Positions 1 through 7,065 of a DNA stretch of 38,339 bases are shown here, one piece after another; position 1 is the stretch's first letter; each line of letters opens with the position of its first letter. This DNA is from Halomonas chromatireducens (GTDB lineage: Bacteria; Pseudomonadota; Gammaproteobacteria; Pseudomonadales; Halomonadaceae). Where the stretch lies: NCBI RefSeq assembly GCF_001545155.1, contig NZ_CP014226.1, forward strand, positions 2,034,777-2,073,115. Direction: 5' to 3'. Position numbers and translations under genes: made by a program. The notes under the pieces are model-generated. The model saw only the letters and a program-made list of their open reading frames with translations, was not told where the DNA came from and searched no databases.

Positions 1-253
1 GAAATGAGGCGCGTCAGATAATATTGATGAACGCGCAAGATGTTCACTCAATATCAGGACGTGCGGTCCAATCACTGTTAATTGGAAATCTTAGGACTTT
101 ACATTGCTATGTGTCGGGTCCCGTGTGATTGACCACCCGCTTAGTAAATAACTCAGGGCGTTTGGTCTGCCATTGATTTCGCCAGCGCCTAAGTATAGCT
201 CGGCCACCTATGCAGAATTCGCACGCTTGCGCGTTTAGCCGGAACCAATAATA
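1..253. other. Upstream flank of integron integrase; no gene seen
   Basis: This stretch is less GC-rich than the rest of the window and no convincing ORF was found. In integrons the cassette attachment site and cassette array normally lie on this side of intI, reading away from it. I looked for GTTRRRY/RYYYAAC core sites on both strands and found no clear pair, so no attI or attC site is called. A possible intI promoter is TTTAGC near 234 and TATGTA near 257, spaced about 17 bases, which would place the -10 inside the LexA-like box. Confidence 0.4.
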
Positions 254-269
254 CTGTATGTATATCCAT
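254..269 (+). promoter_or_regulatory. LexA (SOS) box-like operator of integrase
   Basis: The 16-mer CTGTATGTATATCCAT agrees with the gammaproteobacterial LexA consensus CTGTATATATATACAG at 13 of 16 positions. It lies 20 bases before the integrase start and overlaps the presumed -10 region. SOS control of intI genes through such a box is established for several integrons. The final G of the CAG half-site is T here, so binding may be weakened or lost, in keeping with a decayed integrase. Confidence 0.5.
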
Positions 270-288
270 ATCATGAGGGAGCTACTCT

Positions 289-900
289 ATGGATACGCAC
301 AACAGACCGCCGAAGCTGATGGACCGGGTGAAGGCTACCATGCGGGTGAAGCGCTACAGCCCACGTACCGAGAAAACCTACTGCTACTGGATACGCTACT
401 TTATTCGCTTCCATGGCGTGCGCCATCCCGCCAGCATGGGAGGCTCCGAGGTGCGCGCCTTTCTGGAACACCTTGCTGTAGAACGCCATGTGGCAGCCGC
501 CACACAGAACCAGGCGCTGAATGCCATCGTGTTCCTCTATCGCCATGTCCTTGAGCAGCCCTTAGGAGACATCGGTGAATTCTCGCGCGCCAGGCGCCCA
601 CGCCGGCTGCCAGTGGTGCTATCCCACGAGGAAGTGATGGGCGTGCTGAGCCACCTATCTGGCTCCATGTATCTGATGGGGACATTGATGTACGGCTCAG
701 GGCTGCGGCTCATCGAAACATGCCGCCTACGTGTCCGGGATATCGACTTCGAACGTCAGATTATTACGGTGAGAGCTGGCAAGGGCGACAAGGACAGAAC
801 CACCCTGTTCCCTGCGATCTGCATTCCCTTCTTGCAGCATATACGCATGTGCTGGGAAAGGGCTTTGCCGGCGTACGTAGCCCTCTGGGATAAGGGATGA
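289..900 (+). pseudogene. intI: Truncated integron integrase (IntI-type tyrosine recombinase)
   Basis: The 203-residue product matches the first two thirds of integron integrases, which normally run to about 320 residues. The SAM-like core-binding domain (about 10-95) includes [18 protein letters not shown]. It is followed by RRLPVVLS and the start of the catalytic domain, with the first catalytic arginine in GSGLRLIE (R140) and the beta-hairpin lysine region GKGDKDR (165-170). The reading frame stops just where the IntI-specific insert should begin, so the H-x-x-R box and catalytic tyrosine are absent and recombinase activity is not expected. A GAGGGA ribosome-binding site precedes ATG 289. 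About 50 bases after the stop, a short GQSPLT reading resembles the usual IntI C-terminal VRSPLD; this may be a remnant left by internal deletion, but the match is very short. No clear cassette was found in the window. Confidence 0.85.
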
Positions 901-1121
901 TCGAAACATTCAGGCACGCTACCGCCAGGAGTGCTGCTCTCGAGCCCCCTACCTGACGGTCAGAGTCCGCTGACATGCCTCCATCGGGTTGAGAACCCGC
1001 TTCGAAACATGTGCTTATATGCAGCTAACCAAATGAACCATCGGCCTGCGTTGCCGCCTCTTGAGAAAAAGAAGCGATCGATGCAGGTCCGCATTGAGTC
1101 TCCCTCGCCTGATACCCAGCG

Positions 1122-1892
1122 CTATGCCACATCCTGCACCTCCCGACACTTAGGATAGGCCGAGCAGCCCCAGAACCGGTTGCCGGCGTTTGCACTCCGT
1201 TTCGACGTACGCAGCACCATGCCACTGCCACACTTCGAGCAGGTTCGTTCAGCGCTGGACTCGAAGCGGGCCTTGAGGTGTTTCACGTGCTGGCGGTGCG
1301 TTTGCCGATTGGGCGCCAACCGGCCGGTTGTAATGCTTTCCAATACTTCCTGGACCTGGGAATCCGACAGCACAGGCTCCCGGAACGACCTGATGTACCG
1401 CACATAGCCACCACCGATGGTGACGTTGCCAGGCATCCTGGTCTTGAAGACGGCGCTGCCGGAGAAGACCACCAACGAGTGAATGGTGTCCGCCGGCACG
1501 TCGAGCAGGGCTTCCAGCGCTTTCACATGCTTGTAGTTCTGACGCAGCGGGTTCTGGAATTTGAACGACTTGCGGTAGATCTTCTGGGTCCACTGCGCCT
1601 GCCTTTCGCTGCCGAAGATCCAGCCCGTCATGTGCTTGGTTTCGATGACGAAAATGCCGTAGCGGGAGACGAGTACGTGGTCGATCTGGGTGGTGCCGTC
1701 GGGCGTGGCAAGCGTAACGTTATGGATGCCTCGGTATTCATCCGCCGGCAGCCGCACCTTGGCGATCAGCTTGACGAAGGCTTCACCGAATAGGCCCTTG
1801 AACCAGCGAGTCTTGAAGATTCCGAGAAGCACGACGAGCGGAAGCACCCACCACAGCGGCCTTGCGGCTTCAAATATGATCGCGTAATCCAA
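1122..1892 (-). CDS. NERD-domain (nuclease-related) membrane protein with topoisomerase-type zinc finger
   Basis: The product is 256 residues. An N-terminal hydrophobic segment (about 12-26, PLWWVLPLVVLLGIF) probably anchors it in the membrane. A NERD domain follows (about 35-150) with the motifs GEAFVKLI, IDHVLVSRYGIFVIETK and a lysine-rich FQNPLRQNYKHVKAL block. The C-terminus carries a C4 zinc finger of the topoisomerase I type (CSKCGSGM, then WGCSAYPKCR). NERD domains are restriction-endonuclease-like and often occur in DNA-processing proteins; the fused finger suggests nucleic-acid binding. The start is TTG at 1892, chosen because the family normally begins with a short MDY-type sequence and no better in-frame ATG exists; no strong ribosome-binding site is visible. 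The gene stands alone beside the integron remnant. The real substrate is unknown. Confidence 0.8.
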   Translation of the reverse strand: MDYAIIFEAARPLWWVLPLVVLLGIFKTRWFKGLFGEAFVKLIAKVRLPADEYRGIHNVTLATPDGTTQIDHVLVSRYGIFVIETKHMTGWIFGSERQAQWTQKIYRKSFKFQNPLRQNYKHVKALEALLDVPADTIHSLVVFSGSAVFKTRMPGNVTIGGGYVRYIRSFREPVLSDSQVQEVLESITTGRLAPNRQTHRQHVKHLKARFESSAERTCSKCGSGMVLRTSKRSANAGNRFWGCSAYPKCREVQDVA

Positions 1893-2034
1893 GATGTCAT
1901 CTCAGCTGTGGGGTCCCGGCTTCAGGCCTTTGCTTCAGCCCACTTAGCCCCAAGCTAACGGTTTCATACGTGTAAATCTACGTAACGCGGCTGATTTTTG
2001 ACCTAGGTCGCGTCAGCATGGGAAATGGCTTACG

Positions 2035-2058
2035 CCATGTAAGCAATTCCTTACATGG
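2035..2058. repeat. Perfect 9-bp inverted repeat (possible operator)
   Basis: The arms CCATGTAAG and CTTACATGG are separated by 6 bases. A further CTTAC copy at 2029-2033 pairs with GTAAG at 2039-2043, giving three alternating half-sites about 10 bases apart. That spacing suits a dimeric DNA-binding protein better than a terminator, since no T-tract follows. The binding protein is unknown. Confidence 0.45.
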
Positions 2059-2329
2059 GTGGTTTTCAATTCTCGCCAAAGGGGAATACAAAGCGCAGCG
2101 GCGCGGGCCCGGGATTGACCGTCTTCCCCGTACCGCTGCCGTACTCCAGCACGCAGCTATCCGGGCGCAGGGACTTTGGGTGATGGCGCGCTTTTTCTGG
2201 TACGTACTCTCGTCGCGAATGAGGCGATTGGCGCAGCGCGTAGCACTTTTGTTGGCATGAGAGGGCAAGCCGCCAGCTTTCATGCAGCGCGCCGGCTTCG
2301 CAAAGGTCACTCCATGCTAGACTGGCCCG

Positions 2330-2374
2330 GAGGCCAAAGGCCTCGACTGCCCGCTTCCGTCCGCTGTGCGGACG
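2330..2374. promoter_or_regulatory. Two hairpin-forming repeats before the esterase gene
   Basis: GAGGCC and GGCCTC (2330-2344) flank an AAA loop. CGTCCGC and GCGGACG (2358-2374) flank a TGT loop. They lie 47-91 bases upstream of the esterase start, so they may sit in its leader or mark the end of upstream transcription; no T-tract follows either hairpin. The function is inferred from position only. Confidence 0.35.
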
Positions 2375-2420
2375 TTCGATGGGACAGTTTCATGCGCTCT
2401 ACTCATGGCAAGGAGGCCAT

Positions 2421-3323
2421 ATGTCAACATCTTCAGATAACGGCAATCGACTGACGGATTTAAAACAATTCGGTACTGACCCCGGGTCATTGCATGCGGA
2501 TACCTATATCCCGAAAAACTTCCCGACGAACGGACCGCTCATCGTCGTGCTGCACGGCAGCACCCAGTCTGCCGAAAGCTATGATCACGGATCAGGCTGG
2601 TCTGCTCTCGCCGACGAATGCGGGATAGCGCTCCTATATCCGGAGCAAAGAAAGACCAACAACCCCCTTAGCAGCTTCAACTGGTTCAAGTCTGGCGATA
2701 CCCACCGCGGCGGCGGTGAACCTCTCTCTATTCGCCATATGATTGAGCAGGTCGTTGAAGATCATGGCATCGACCCGGCGCGCGTCTTCATCACGGGCTT
2801 GTCCTCGGGTGGCGCCATGACATCTGTGATGTTGGCTACCTATCCGGAGGTGTTCGCGGGGGGCGCGATCATCGCCGGGCTGCCCTACCGCAGCGCGGAC
2901 TCCCTGATGCAAGCAATGGTTCGCATGAAGGGAGTTGGGGGCCCATCGGATAGCAAGCTCGACGCGCTAGTACGCGGCGCCTCGACATTCGACGGCCCTT
3001 GGCCAACGATCTCGGTCTGGCATGGCGGCAGCGACTCGACCGTCGACAATGCCAACGCCGATTCTATCGTCCGGCAGTGGCAGAAGATTCACGAGGTCGA
3101 GGGACCACCGACACGGGTGGAGAAGATTGACGGTTTTCCGCGACAGGTATGGTGCAACGCGGACGGCCGGGAGGTGATCGAGGAATACATCATCGAAGGA
3201 ATGGGCCACGGCACCCCGATCATGGCCGAGGGAGACGAGGGCCTCGGGGAGGAAGGCAAGTATATGCTGGAAGTCGGCATTTCCTCGACCCGCCACATAG
3301 CGCATTTCTGGAACCTTACGTAG
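2421..3323 (+). CDS. PHB-depolymerase-family esterase (alpha/beta hydrolase)
   Basis: The 300-residue alpha/beta hydrolase belongs to the LpqC/poly(3-hydroxybutyrate) depolymerase family. LIVVLHGSTQS (40-50) supplies the oxyanion strand, GLSSGG holds the nucleophile S128, the acid is probably the Asp in WHGGSDSTV, and the histidine is in GMGHGTP. Family members hydrolyse polyester oligomers, feruloyl esters or other short esters; the actual substrate cannot be read from sequence. There is no signal peptide, so it probably acts in the cytoplasm. The start at 2421 was chosen over an in-frame ATG at 2379 because AAGGAGG (2410-2416) lies immediately before it and the added 14 residues do not look like a family N-terminus. 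It sits in accessory DNA with no operon partner. Confidence 0.85.
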   Translation: MSTSSDNGNRLTDLKQFGTDPGSLHADTYIPKNFPTNGPLIVVLHGSTQSAESYDHGSGWSALADECGIALLYPEQRKTNNPLSSFNWFKSGDTHRGGGEPLSIRHMIEQVVEDHGIDPARVFITGLSSGGAMTSVMLATYPEVFAGGAIIAGLPYRSADSLMQAMVRMKGVGGPSDSKLDALVRGASTFDGPWPTISVWHGGSDSTVDNANADSIVRQWQKIHEVEGPPTRVEKIDGFPRQVWCNADGREVIEEYIIEGMGHGTPIMAEGDEGLGEEGKYMLEVGISSTRHIAHFWNLT

Positions 3324-3361
3324 TAGGGGAACTGTGGCCGGGCGTTTCATGACGATGCCGC

Positions 3362-3640
3362 TCAACACGTGTAAAGCACGGCTGTACGGCAACGCTCGGC
3401 CGTCGTCTTCAGCGACCGCAGGCTGCGATTTAATGGATTTGTTAAAGCCATTACGGGCGACCTCTCAGCCTTGCAAGAATATACAGCCATCAGCCCAATA
3501 ACGATAAAAGTGCCTATCATTGCAATGTAGACATATCCTGGAATAATCTGCTCTTCGTACTGTCCATGCTTGTGAGATACAAGACCAAGCTGGGCACATT
3601 GTGGGTCACTTGGACTAAAAGCCATAGTGAGAACTACCAT
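3362..3640 (-). CDS. Possible small single-span membrane protein
   Basis: The 92-residue ORF has one clear hydrophobic helix (YIAMIGTFIVIGLMAVYSC) in the middle and a basic C-terminus. I do not recognise it. Local base composition is AT-richer than the neighbours, which suggests acquired DNA. No good ribosome-binding site precedes either ATG (3640 or 3625). It may be a chance ORF. Confidence 0.25.
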   Translation of the reverse strand: MVVLTMAFSPSDPQCAQLGLVSHKHGQYEEQIIPGYVYIAMIGTFIVIGLMAVYSCKAERSPVMALTNPLNRSLRSLKTTAERCRTAVLYTC

Positions 3641-3737
3641 AGTACTATTGCTGTGACTTCTTTCGTGGTCATACTTTACCCTTTAACGCTGACGTTAGCT
3701 CGCAGCCCCGTCAGCAGCACTCGATCGCGTGGGCTAG

Positions 3738-3926
3738 TGGCGCCGACACTACAAGAAACTCCAGCTCTTCAAGACCTTTGTTGTAAAGCTGATGCGGGAC
3801 CCCAGCGGGGAGATGACGCCAGCGTCGCTGAGCACTTCCAAGGCCTCGCAAAAAAAGCTCAAGAATAATATGGGCAAGCCGATGAACTTTATACTAGGCA
3901 AAATGCAACTTAATGTTAGCAAATAA
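3738..3926 (+). pseudogene. Open segment or gene tail, unrecognised
   Basis: Directly after a TAG at 3735 an open frame of 62 codons runs to TAA at 3924-3926. Its lysine-rich translation (including KTFVVKLMRDPSGEMTPASL and KKLKNNMGKPMNFILGK) looks like real protein rather than a shadow. It may be the 3' end of a broken gene, or a 44-residue protein starting at ATG 3792. Its last 14 bases overlap the next small ORF, a compact arrangement common in phage or plasmid DNA. The function is unknown. Confidence 0.35.
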
Positions 3927-4083
3927 GCAATTAGTATATCCGAGTGGACGGCACCGGCAGTGGCTAATGGATGCAGAGGCGCCTTGGCGCCATGAAGCCC
4001 GCCGAGCAGACGAGATCAAAGCAGAGCGCAAGCGCGCTGTCGTGAACTGTAGAATCCTGGCGTTGATGCGCCAGTGGAGGTGA
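3913..4083 (+). CDS. Small hypothetical protein, translationally coupled to the next gene
   Basis: This 56-residue basic protein is unrecognised. It is rich in Arg and Ala with a predicted helical stretch (EARRADEIKAERKRAV). The main support is context: its start overlaps the end of the preceding open segment, and its TGA stop lies inside the GGAGGTGA ribosome-binding site of the following ORF, so translation is probably coupled. Its own ribosome-binding site is weak. An alternative start is ATG 3967 (38 residues). Confidence 0.4.
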   Translation: MLANKQLVYPSGRHRQWLMDAEAPWRHEARRADEIKAERKRAVVNCRILALMRQWR

Positions 4084-4087
4084 CGCC

Positions 4088-4294
4088 ATGAACTGGACCA
4101 AACTCCCTGACAACTGGTGGTGCAACGAATTCGGCGACCAGATCCACCGCTACGAGATCCTGGACGACGAGGACCGATGCCAGACCGAGTACCACCTCCG
4201 CCACGCAGGGGAGCGTCTGCCTTGGAGTGGCAAAACCCACACATTGGCCGAAGCCCAGCGGCAGTTGGAGCACAGCCGGATGTCGATGACCTGA
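4088..4294 (+). CDS. Small hypothetical protein
   Basis: The product is 68 residues, acidic and aromatic-rich (MNWTKLPDNWWCNEF, YEILDDEDRC). No family is recognised. An excellent Shine-Dalgarno sequence (GGAGGTGA, 4075-4082) lies five bases before ATG 4088, the best translational signal in this accessory region. The length and packing resemble small phage or plasmid accessory genes. Confidence 0.55.
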   Translation: MNWTKLPDNWWCNEFGDQIHRYEILDDEDRCQTEYHLRHAGERLPWSGKTHTLAEAQRQLEHSRMSMT

Positions 4295-4802
4295 GAATCA
4301 GCGTTTCCTCTGGCTCATGGCACCCGATAGCACTGCTCCGCGAAGCCCGTACCCACCTGGCGAACGGAGACCAGCTTCAGCGGCGGGTTCGTAATGCGGC
4401 GCTCCAACAGCGGTATTTTCTGACAAGGATGAGCTGCTTCTGGCACCTGGAAGATGAGCTGCGCCACGTCATAAGAAAAATTTATGGTCACTGCAGCTTT
4501 AGCTCGCGACTGGCGCCATCAGGCGGCTGGATAACAACCCACTCGCTTAATGTAACTTGATGTAAGTCATAACCTGCCTCTGGCTTAGCGCGTACGCTGA
4601 TCGCATGATTTCCTACTTTGCTAGACGAGCCCTCCTGACCATGGATTCCTGATCTTGAAGGGCCACCTGATGCCGGCGGGATGCATCGGAACACGACGCC
4701 CAGGGACGACCGTAGGGTAGCAATGCCGAAGCCCCGAATGAGGCTAAGCACTGCCGCCGCGAGCCTTCTCACGCAACACCCCACTTAGACAAGGGCCCGT
4801 GC
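4295..4802. other. Non-coding stretch containing a degenerate palindromic repeat
   Basis: No gene was found. The segment contains a diverged copy of the repeat family that forms the 11.2-12.2 kb array (about 4390-4520). The remainder is the leader of the diguanylate cyclase gene, where I see no clear promoter or riboswitch motif. Confidence 0.5.
4390..4520. repeat. Dispersed copy of the palindromic repeat family
   Basis: The left arm GCGCTCCAACAGCGGTATTT (from about 4400) is also found at 12172 in the tandem array. The right arm GCAGCTTTAGCTCGCGACTGG (4494-4513 core) matches 11510-11527. The two arms are about 75 bases apart and partly complementary, so the copy keeps the overall hairpin-with-loop layout while its interior differs from array units. 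It shows the family also occurs as single elements. Confidence 0.6.
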
Positions 4803-5861
4803 ATGCATCCTTACCAAGCGAATCAAGACCATCGCCGGGCGGTGCTGCAGGCAATGTTACTGGTCACCATCGCCAGCTCCCTTGTCTTTGCGGCCCTCAA
4901 CTTCCCCGACAGCATGATTCTGGTCGCCTGGATCCAGGTAGCCCTTGCCGCCTTCGCCGCTGCCCTGCTGGTCGTGGTTCGTCGCACCCAACGAGTACAG
5001 GCATGGTGTCTGCGCTTCATGCTGGTGTTGCTGTCAGCGACCATCCTGCTGCTCAGCCGCCCGGAAATTTCGGCGTACGCCTTCATCTGGCTGCTGGTCA
5101 TCCCGCTGATCAGCCATCTCCTGCTCGGTTCCCGGCTGGGTCTGCTGCTCTCGGTGGGCTATATGTCGGTTGGCGGGGCCATCTATTTGTACCGCTTTGG
5201 CGGCAGCCCCGAACTCGTTCGGGTGGAGGTACTGGCCAACGCTGTCATCGCCGCTCTAACCACCCTGGGTATGTCGCACTTTTACGAACGGACCCGCGAA
5301 CGATCCGAGCTGAAGTTGACGCGCCTGGCGGCAATCGACCCGCTTACCGGGCTGGCCAATCGCATGCGTCTCAACGATGTCTTCCTGTGGGAGCAGGCAC
5401 AAGCGCGGCGCAAGGGGACTCCGCTTTCGCTGCTGATGCTGGACCTGGATCTCTTCAAGCGGATCAACGACGAGCACGGTCATGAGGCCGGCGACGCAGT
5501 GTTGGTCGCCTTCGCCCGTATGCTGCGCGAGCGCCTGCGAGAGACGGACCTCATCTCACGCTGTGGCGGCGAGGAGTTCCTGGTGCTGCTGAACAACACC
5601 GATGGCAAAGGCGCTATTGCCGTTGCCGAGGCGTTGAGGCAGAGCCTGGAGCAATTGGCCATCGCGTACCGGGACAAGACCCTGAAGCTCACCGTCAGCA
5701 TCGGCGTCGCCGAATACGGGCCAGACGGGATGGACCTGGATACGCTCAGCCGAGTCGCCGATGAAAGGCTTTACCAGGCCAAGGCGAATGGTCGTAACTG
5801 TGTCTGCGGCAGCCCGGCAATGGGGGCCGCAGTTGAGCCGGCGACGGCTGTCGTCGAATAG
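4803..5861 (+). CDS. Membrane diguanylate cyclase (GGDEF domain)
   Basis: The 352-residue protein should make cyclic di-GMP from two GTP. About five or six hydrophobic helices occupy residues 15-160 and form an unrecognised membrane sensor. The GGDEF domain follows (about 173-335), starting with the usual DPLTGLANR. The active-site motif is GGEEF (255-259). An allosteric inhibitory RxxD site (RETD, 246-249) lies five residues before it, so product feedback is expected. No EAL domain is present. The start at ATG 4803 follows an AAGGG-type ribosome-binding site; an overlapping ATG at 4799 is in another frame. The gene stands alone. Confidence 0.9.
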   Translation: MHPYQANQDHRRAVLQAMLLVTIASSLVFAALNFPDSMILVAWIQVALAAFAAALLVVVRRTQRVQAWCLRFMLVLLSATILLLSRPEISAYAFIWLLVIPLISHLLLGSRLGLLLSVGYMSVGGAIYLYRFGGSPELVRVEVLANAVIAALTTLGMSHFYERTRERSELKLTRLAAIDPLTGLANRMRLNDVFLWEQAQARRKGTPLSLLMLDLDLFKRINDEHGHEAGDAVLVAFARMLRERLRETDLISRCGGEEFLVLLNNTDGKGAIAVAEALRQSLEQLAIAYRDKTLKLTVSIGVAEYGPDGMDLDTLSRVADERLYQAKANGRNCVCGSPAMGAAVEPATAVVE

Positions 5862-5892
5862 CCGGGTAGCCGGGCCGTATCCGCACAAAAGG

Positions 5893-5919
5893 GCCAAGCC
5901 TTGGTCCGCCCGGCTTGGC
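5893..5919 (+). terminator. Possible hairpin terminator after the diguanylate cyclase gene
   Basis: The arms GCCAAGCC and GGCTTGGC are separated by 11 bases and lie 31 bases past the stop codon. No T-tract follows, so intrinsic termination would be weak. Confidence 0.3.
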
Positions 5920-6027
5920 TGGCATGGGCATTTCACGAGCTGAAGCTATCCTGATTGGCATTGGTTTCTATCAATACGCAGATTCGACCCTGACAACAGC
6001 CGTTTGCCAACAACCCGGAGCCCGTTC

Positions 6028-6774
6028 ATGTCACGTGCTATCGACATTCCTGCCGCCGACGGCACCATCGACGCCCTTCTCTTTACGCCCGCTGACGCCA
6101 ATCACCCCCTTCCGGCCGTGGTGCTGTTCACCGATATCGGCGGCCTGCGCCCCTGCTATCACGAGAAGGCCCAGCAGGTGGCGGACAACGGCTACGCCGT
6201 GCTGATGCCCAACGTCTACTACCGCAATGCGCGCGGCCCCGTGGTGCCGGAAGGCAAGTCCTTCCGTGACCCGGACGTGCGCCCCACGCTGTTCGGGTAT
6301 GCCGGCGAGCTCACCGCCGGAGCGCAAGCACGCGACTTTGCCGCCCTGCTGGACTGCATCGACAGCGAGAGTGAATTCGAGGAGGGAAAGATAGGCGTAA
6401 TTGGCTACTGCATGACCGGCGCCTTCGCCCTGCGCATGGCCGCCAAACACCCCGACCGCGTTGCCGCCGCGGCGGGCTTCCACTCGGCCAACCTGGCAGT
6501 CGCCGGCGACTCGAGCAGCATCGTGCATGGGATCGACACCATCAAGGGGCGCGTTTATCTAGGCCACGCCGACAAAGACGACCTGCTGCCCCCCGACCAG
6601 ATCGCCCGCATGGACGAGGCGCTGGCCATGGCCGGCGTGCATTTCACCACCGAGCTCTACAAAGGCGCTGCCCACGGCTTCACCGCCAAGGACGCCCCCT
6701 CCTTTGACGCCGCCGCCGATGCCCTGCATCACAAGCGGATTGCCATGCTCCTGGAGGAGACGCTGCAAAGATAG
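6028..6774 (+). CDS. Dienelactone hydrolase family protein
   Basis: The 248-residue alpha/beta hydrolase has the Cys-Asp-His triad of dienelactone hydrolases: C128 in GYCMTG, the aspartate in GHADKDD (182-185), and H216 in AAHGF. The family hydrolyses dienelactone in chlorocatechol breakdown, but many members act on unrelated esters, and no aromatic-degradation genes are nearby, so the substrate is open. There is no signal peptide. The start at 6028 is preferred over ATG 6004 because CCGGAG lies eight bases upstream and MSRAIDIPAADG matches the usual N-terminus. It is monocistronic in this window. Confidence 0.87.
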   Translation: MSRAIDIPAADGTIDALLFTPADANHPLPAVVLFTDIGGLRPCYHEKAQQVADNGYAVLMPNVYYRNARGPVVPEGKSFRDPDVRPTLFGYAGELTAGAQARDFAALLDCIDSESEFEEGKIGVIGYCMTGAFALRMAAKHPDRVAAAAGFHSANLAVAGDSSSIVHGIDTIKGRVYLGHADKDDLLPPDQIARMDEALAMAGVHFTTELYKGAAHGFTAKDAPSFDAAADALHHKRIAMLLEETLQR

Positions 6775-6894
6775 CGCTGTCGAATCACAAGCGGCCCCAT
6801 AAAAGGGACCGCGATAGTGGGAAAGCGAAACCGTCTTTGATTATCTAGCGGTGGCTTCGCCAGCCATGACGCGCCACCGCATAAGAGAAAGAAC

Positions 6895-6935
6895 GCTGTT
6901 GGAGGCAGCTTTAGCTCGCGACCGCGGTGTTGCCT
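6895..6935. repeat. Half-copy of the palindromic repeat in the 6775-7065 gap
   Basis: The segment TTGGAGGCAGCTTTAGCTCG followed by CGACCGCGGTGTTGCC matches the right arm plus the adjoining spacer of array units (compare 11504-11557). The left arm is not recognisable. The rest of the 6775-7065 gap shows no gene. Confidence 0.5.
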
Positions 6936-7065
6936 AGCCTTACCGATGAAGATCAACAGTAGCGCTGCCACAAAAGTAAAAATCAACTGCTTTAGCTTCT
7001 ACCAGGTAGTGACCTATAGCCATCTCCGGCATAGGGGTTGGGCCAAACAGAATCGCAAGGGTTCT

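Larger units (their letters stand above)
1893..2420. other. Non-coding stretch with inverted repeats
   Basis: No convincing gene was found in these 528 bases. They hold the leader of the minus-strand NERD gene on one side and that of the plus-strand esterase on the other, plus three short inverted repeats described separately. A minus-strand ORF (1978-2310) has no recognisable motif, is rich in arginine and cysteine, and is not called. Confidence 0.5.

Noticed and set aside
1..1121. attI/attC recombination sites around intI
   Set aside because: Several GTT- and AAC-containing sites were looked at but none has the paired core sites or the hairpin layout.
1978..2310. Minus-strand ORF in the 1893-2420 gap
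   Set aside because: Transposase-like wording was suspected, but there is no motif, no ribosome-binding site and no related frame on either side.
4799..5485. 228-residue ORF overlapping the diguanylate cyclase start
   Set aside because: It lies in another frame of the cyclase gene and is Pro/Arg/Gly-rich with no motif.
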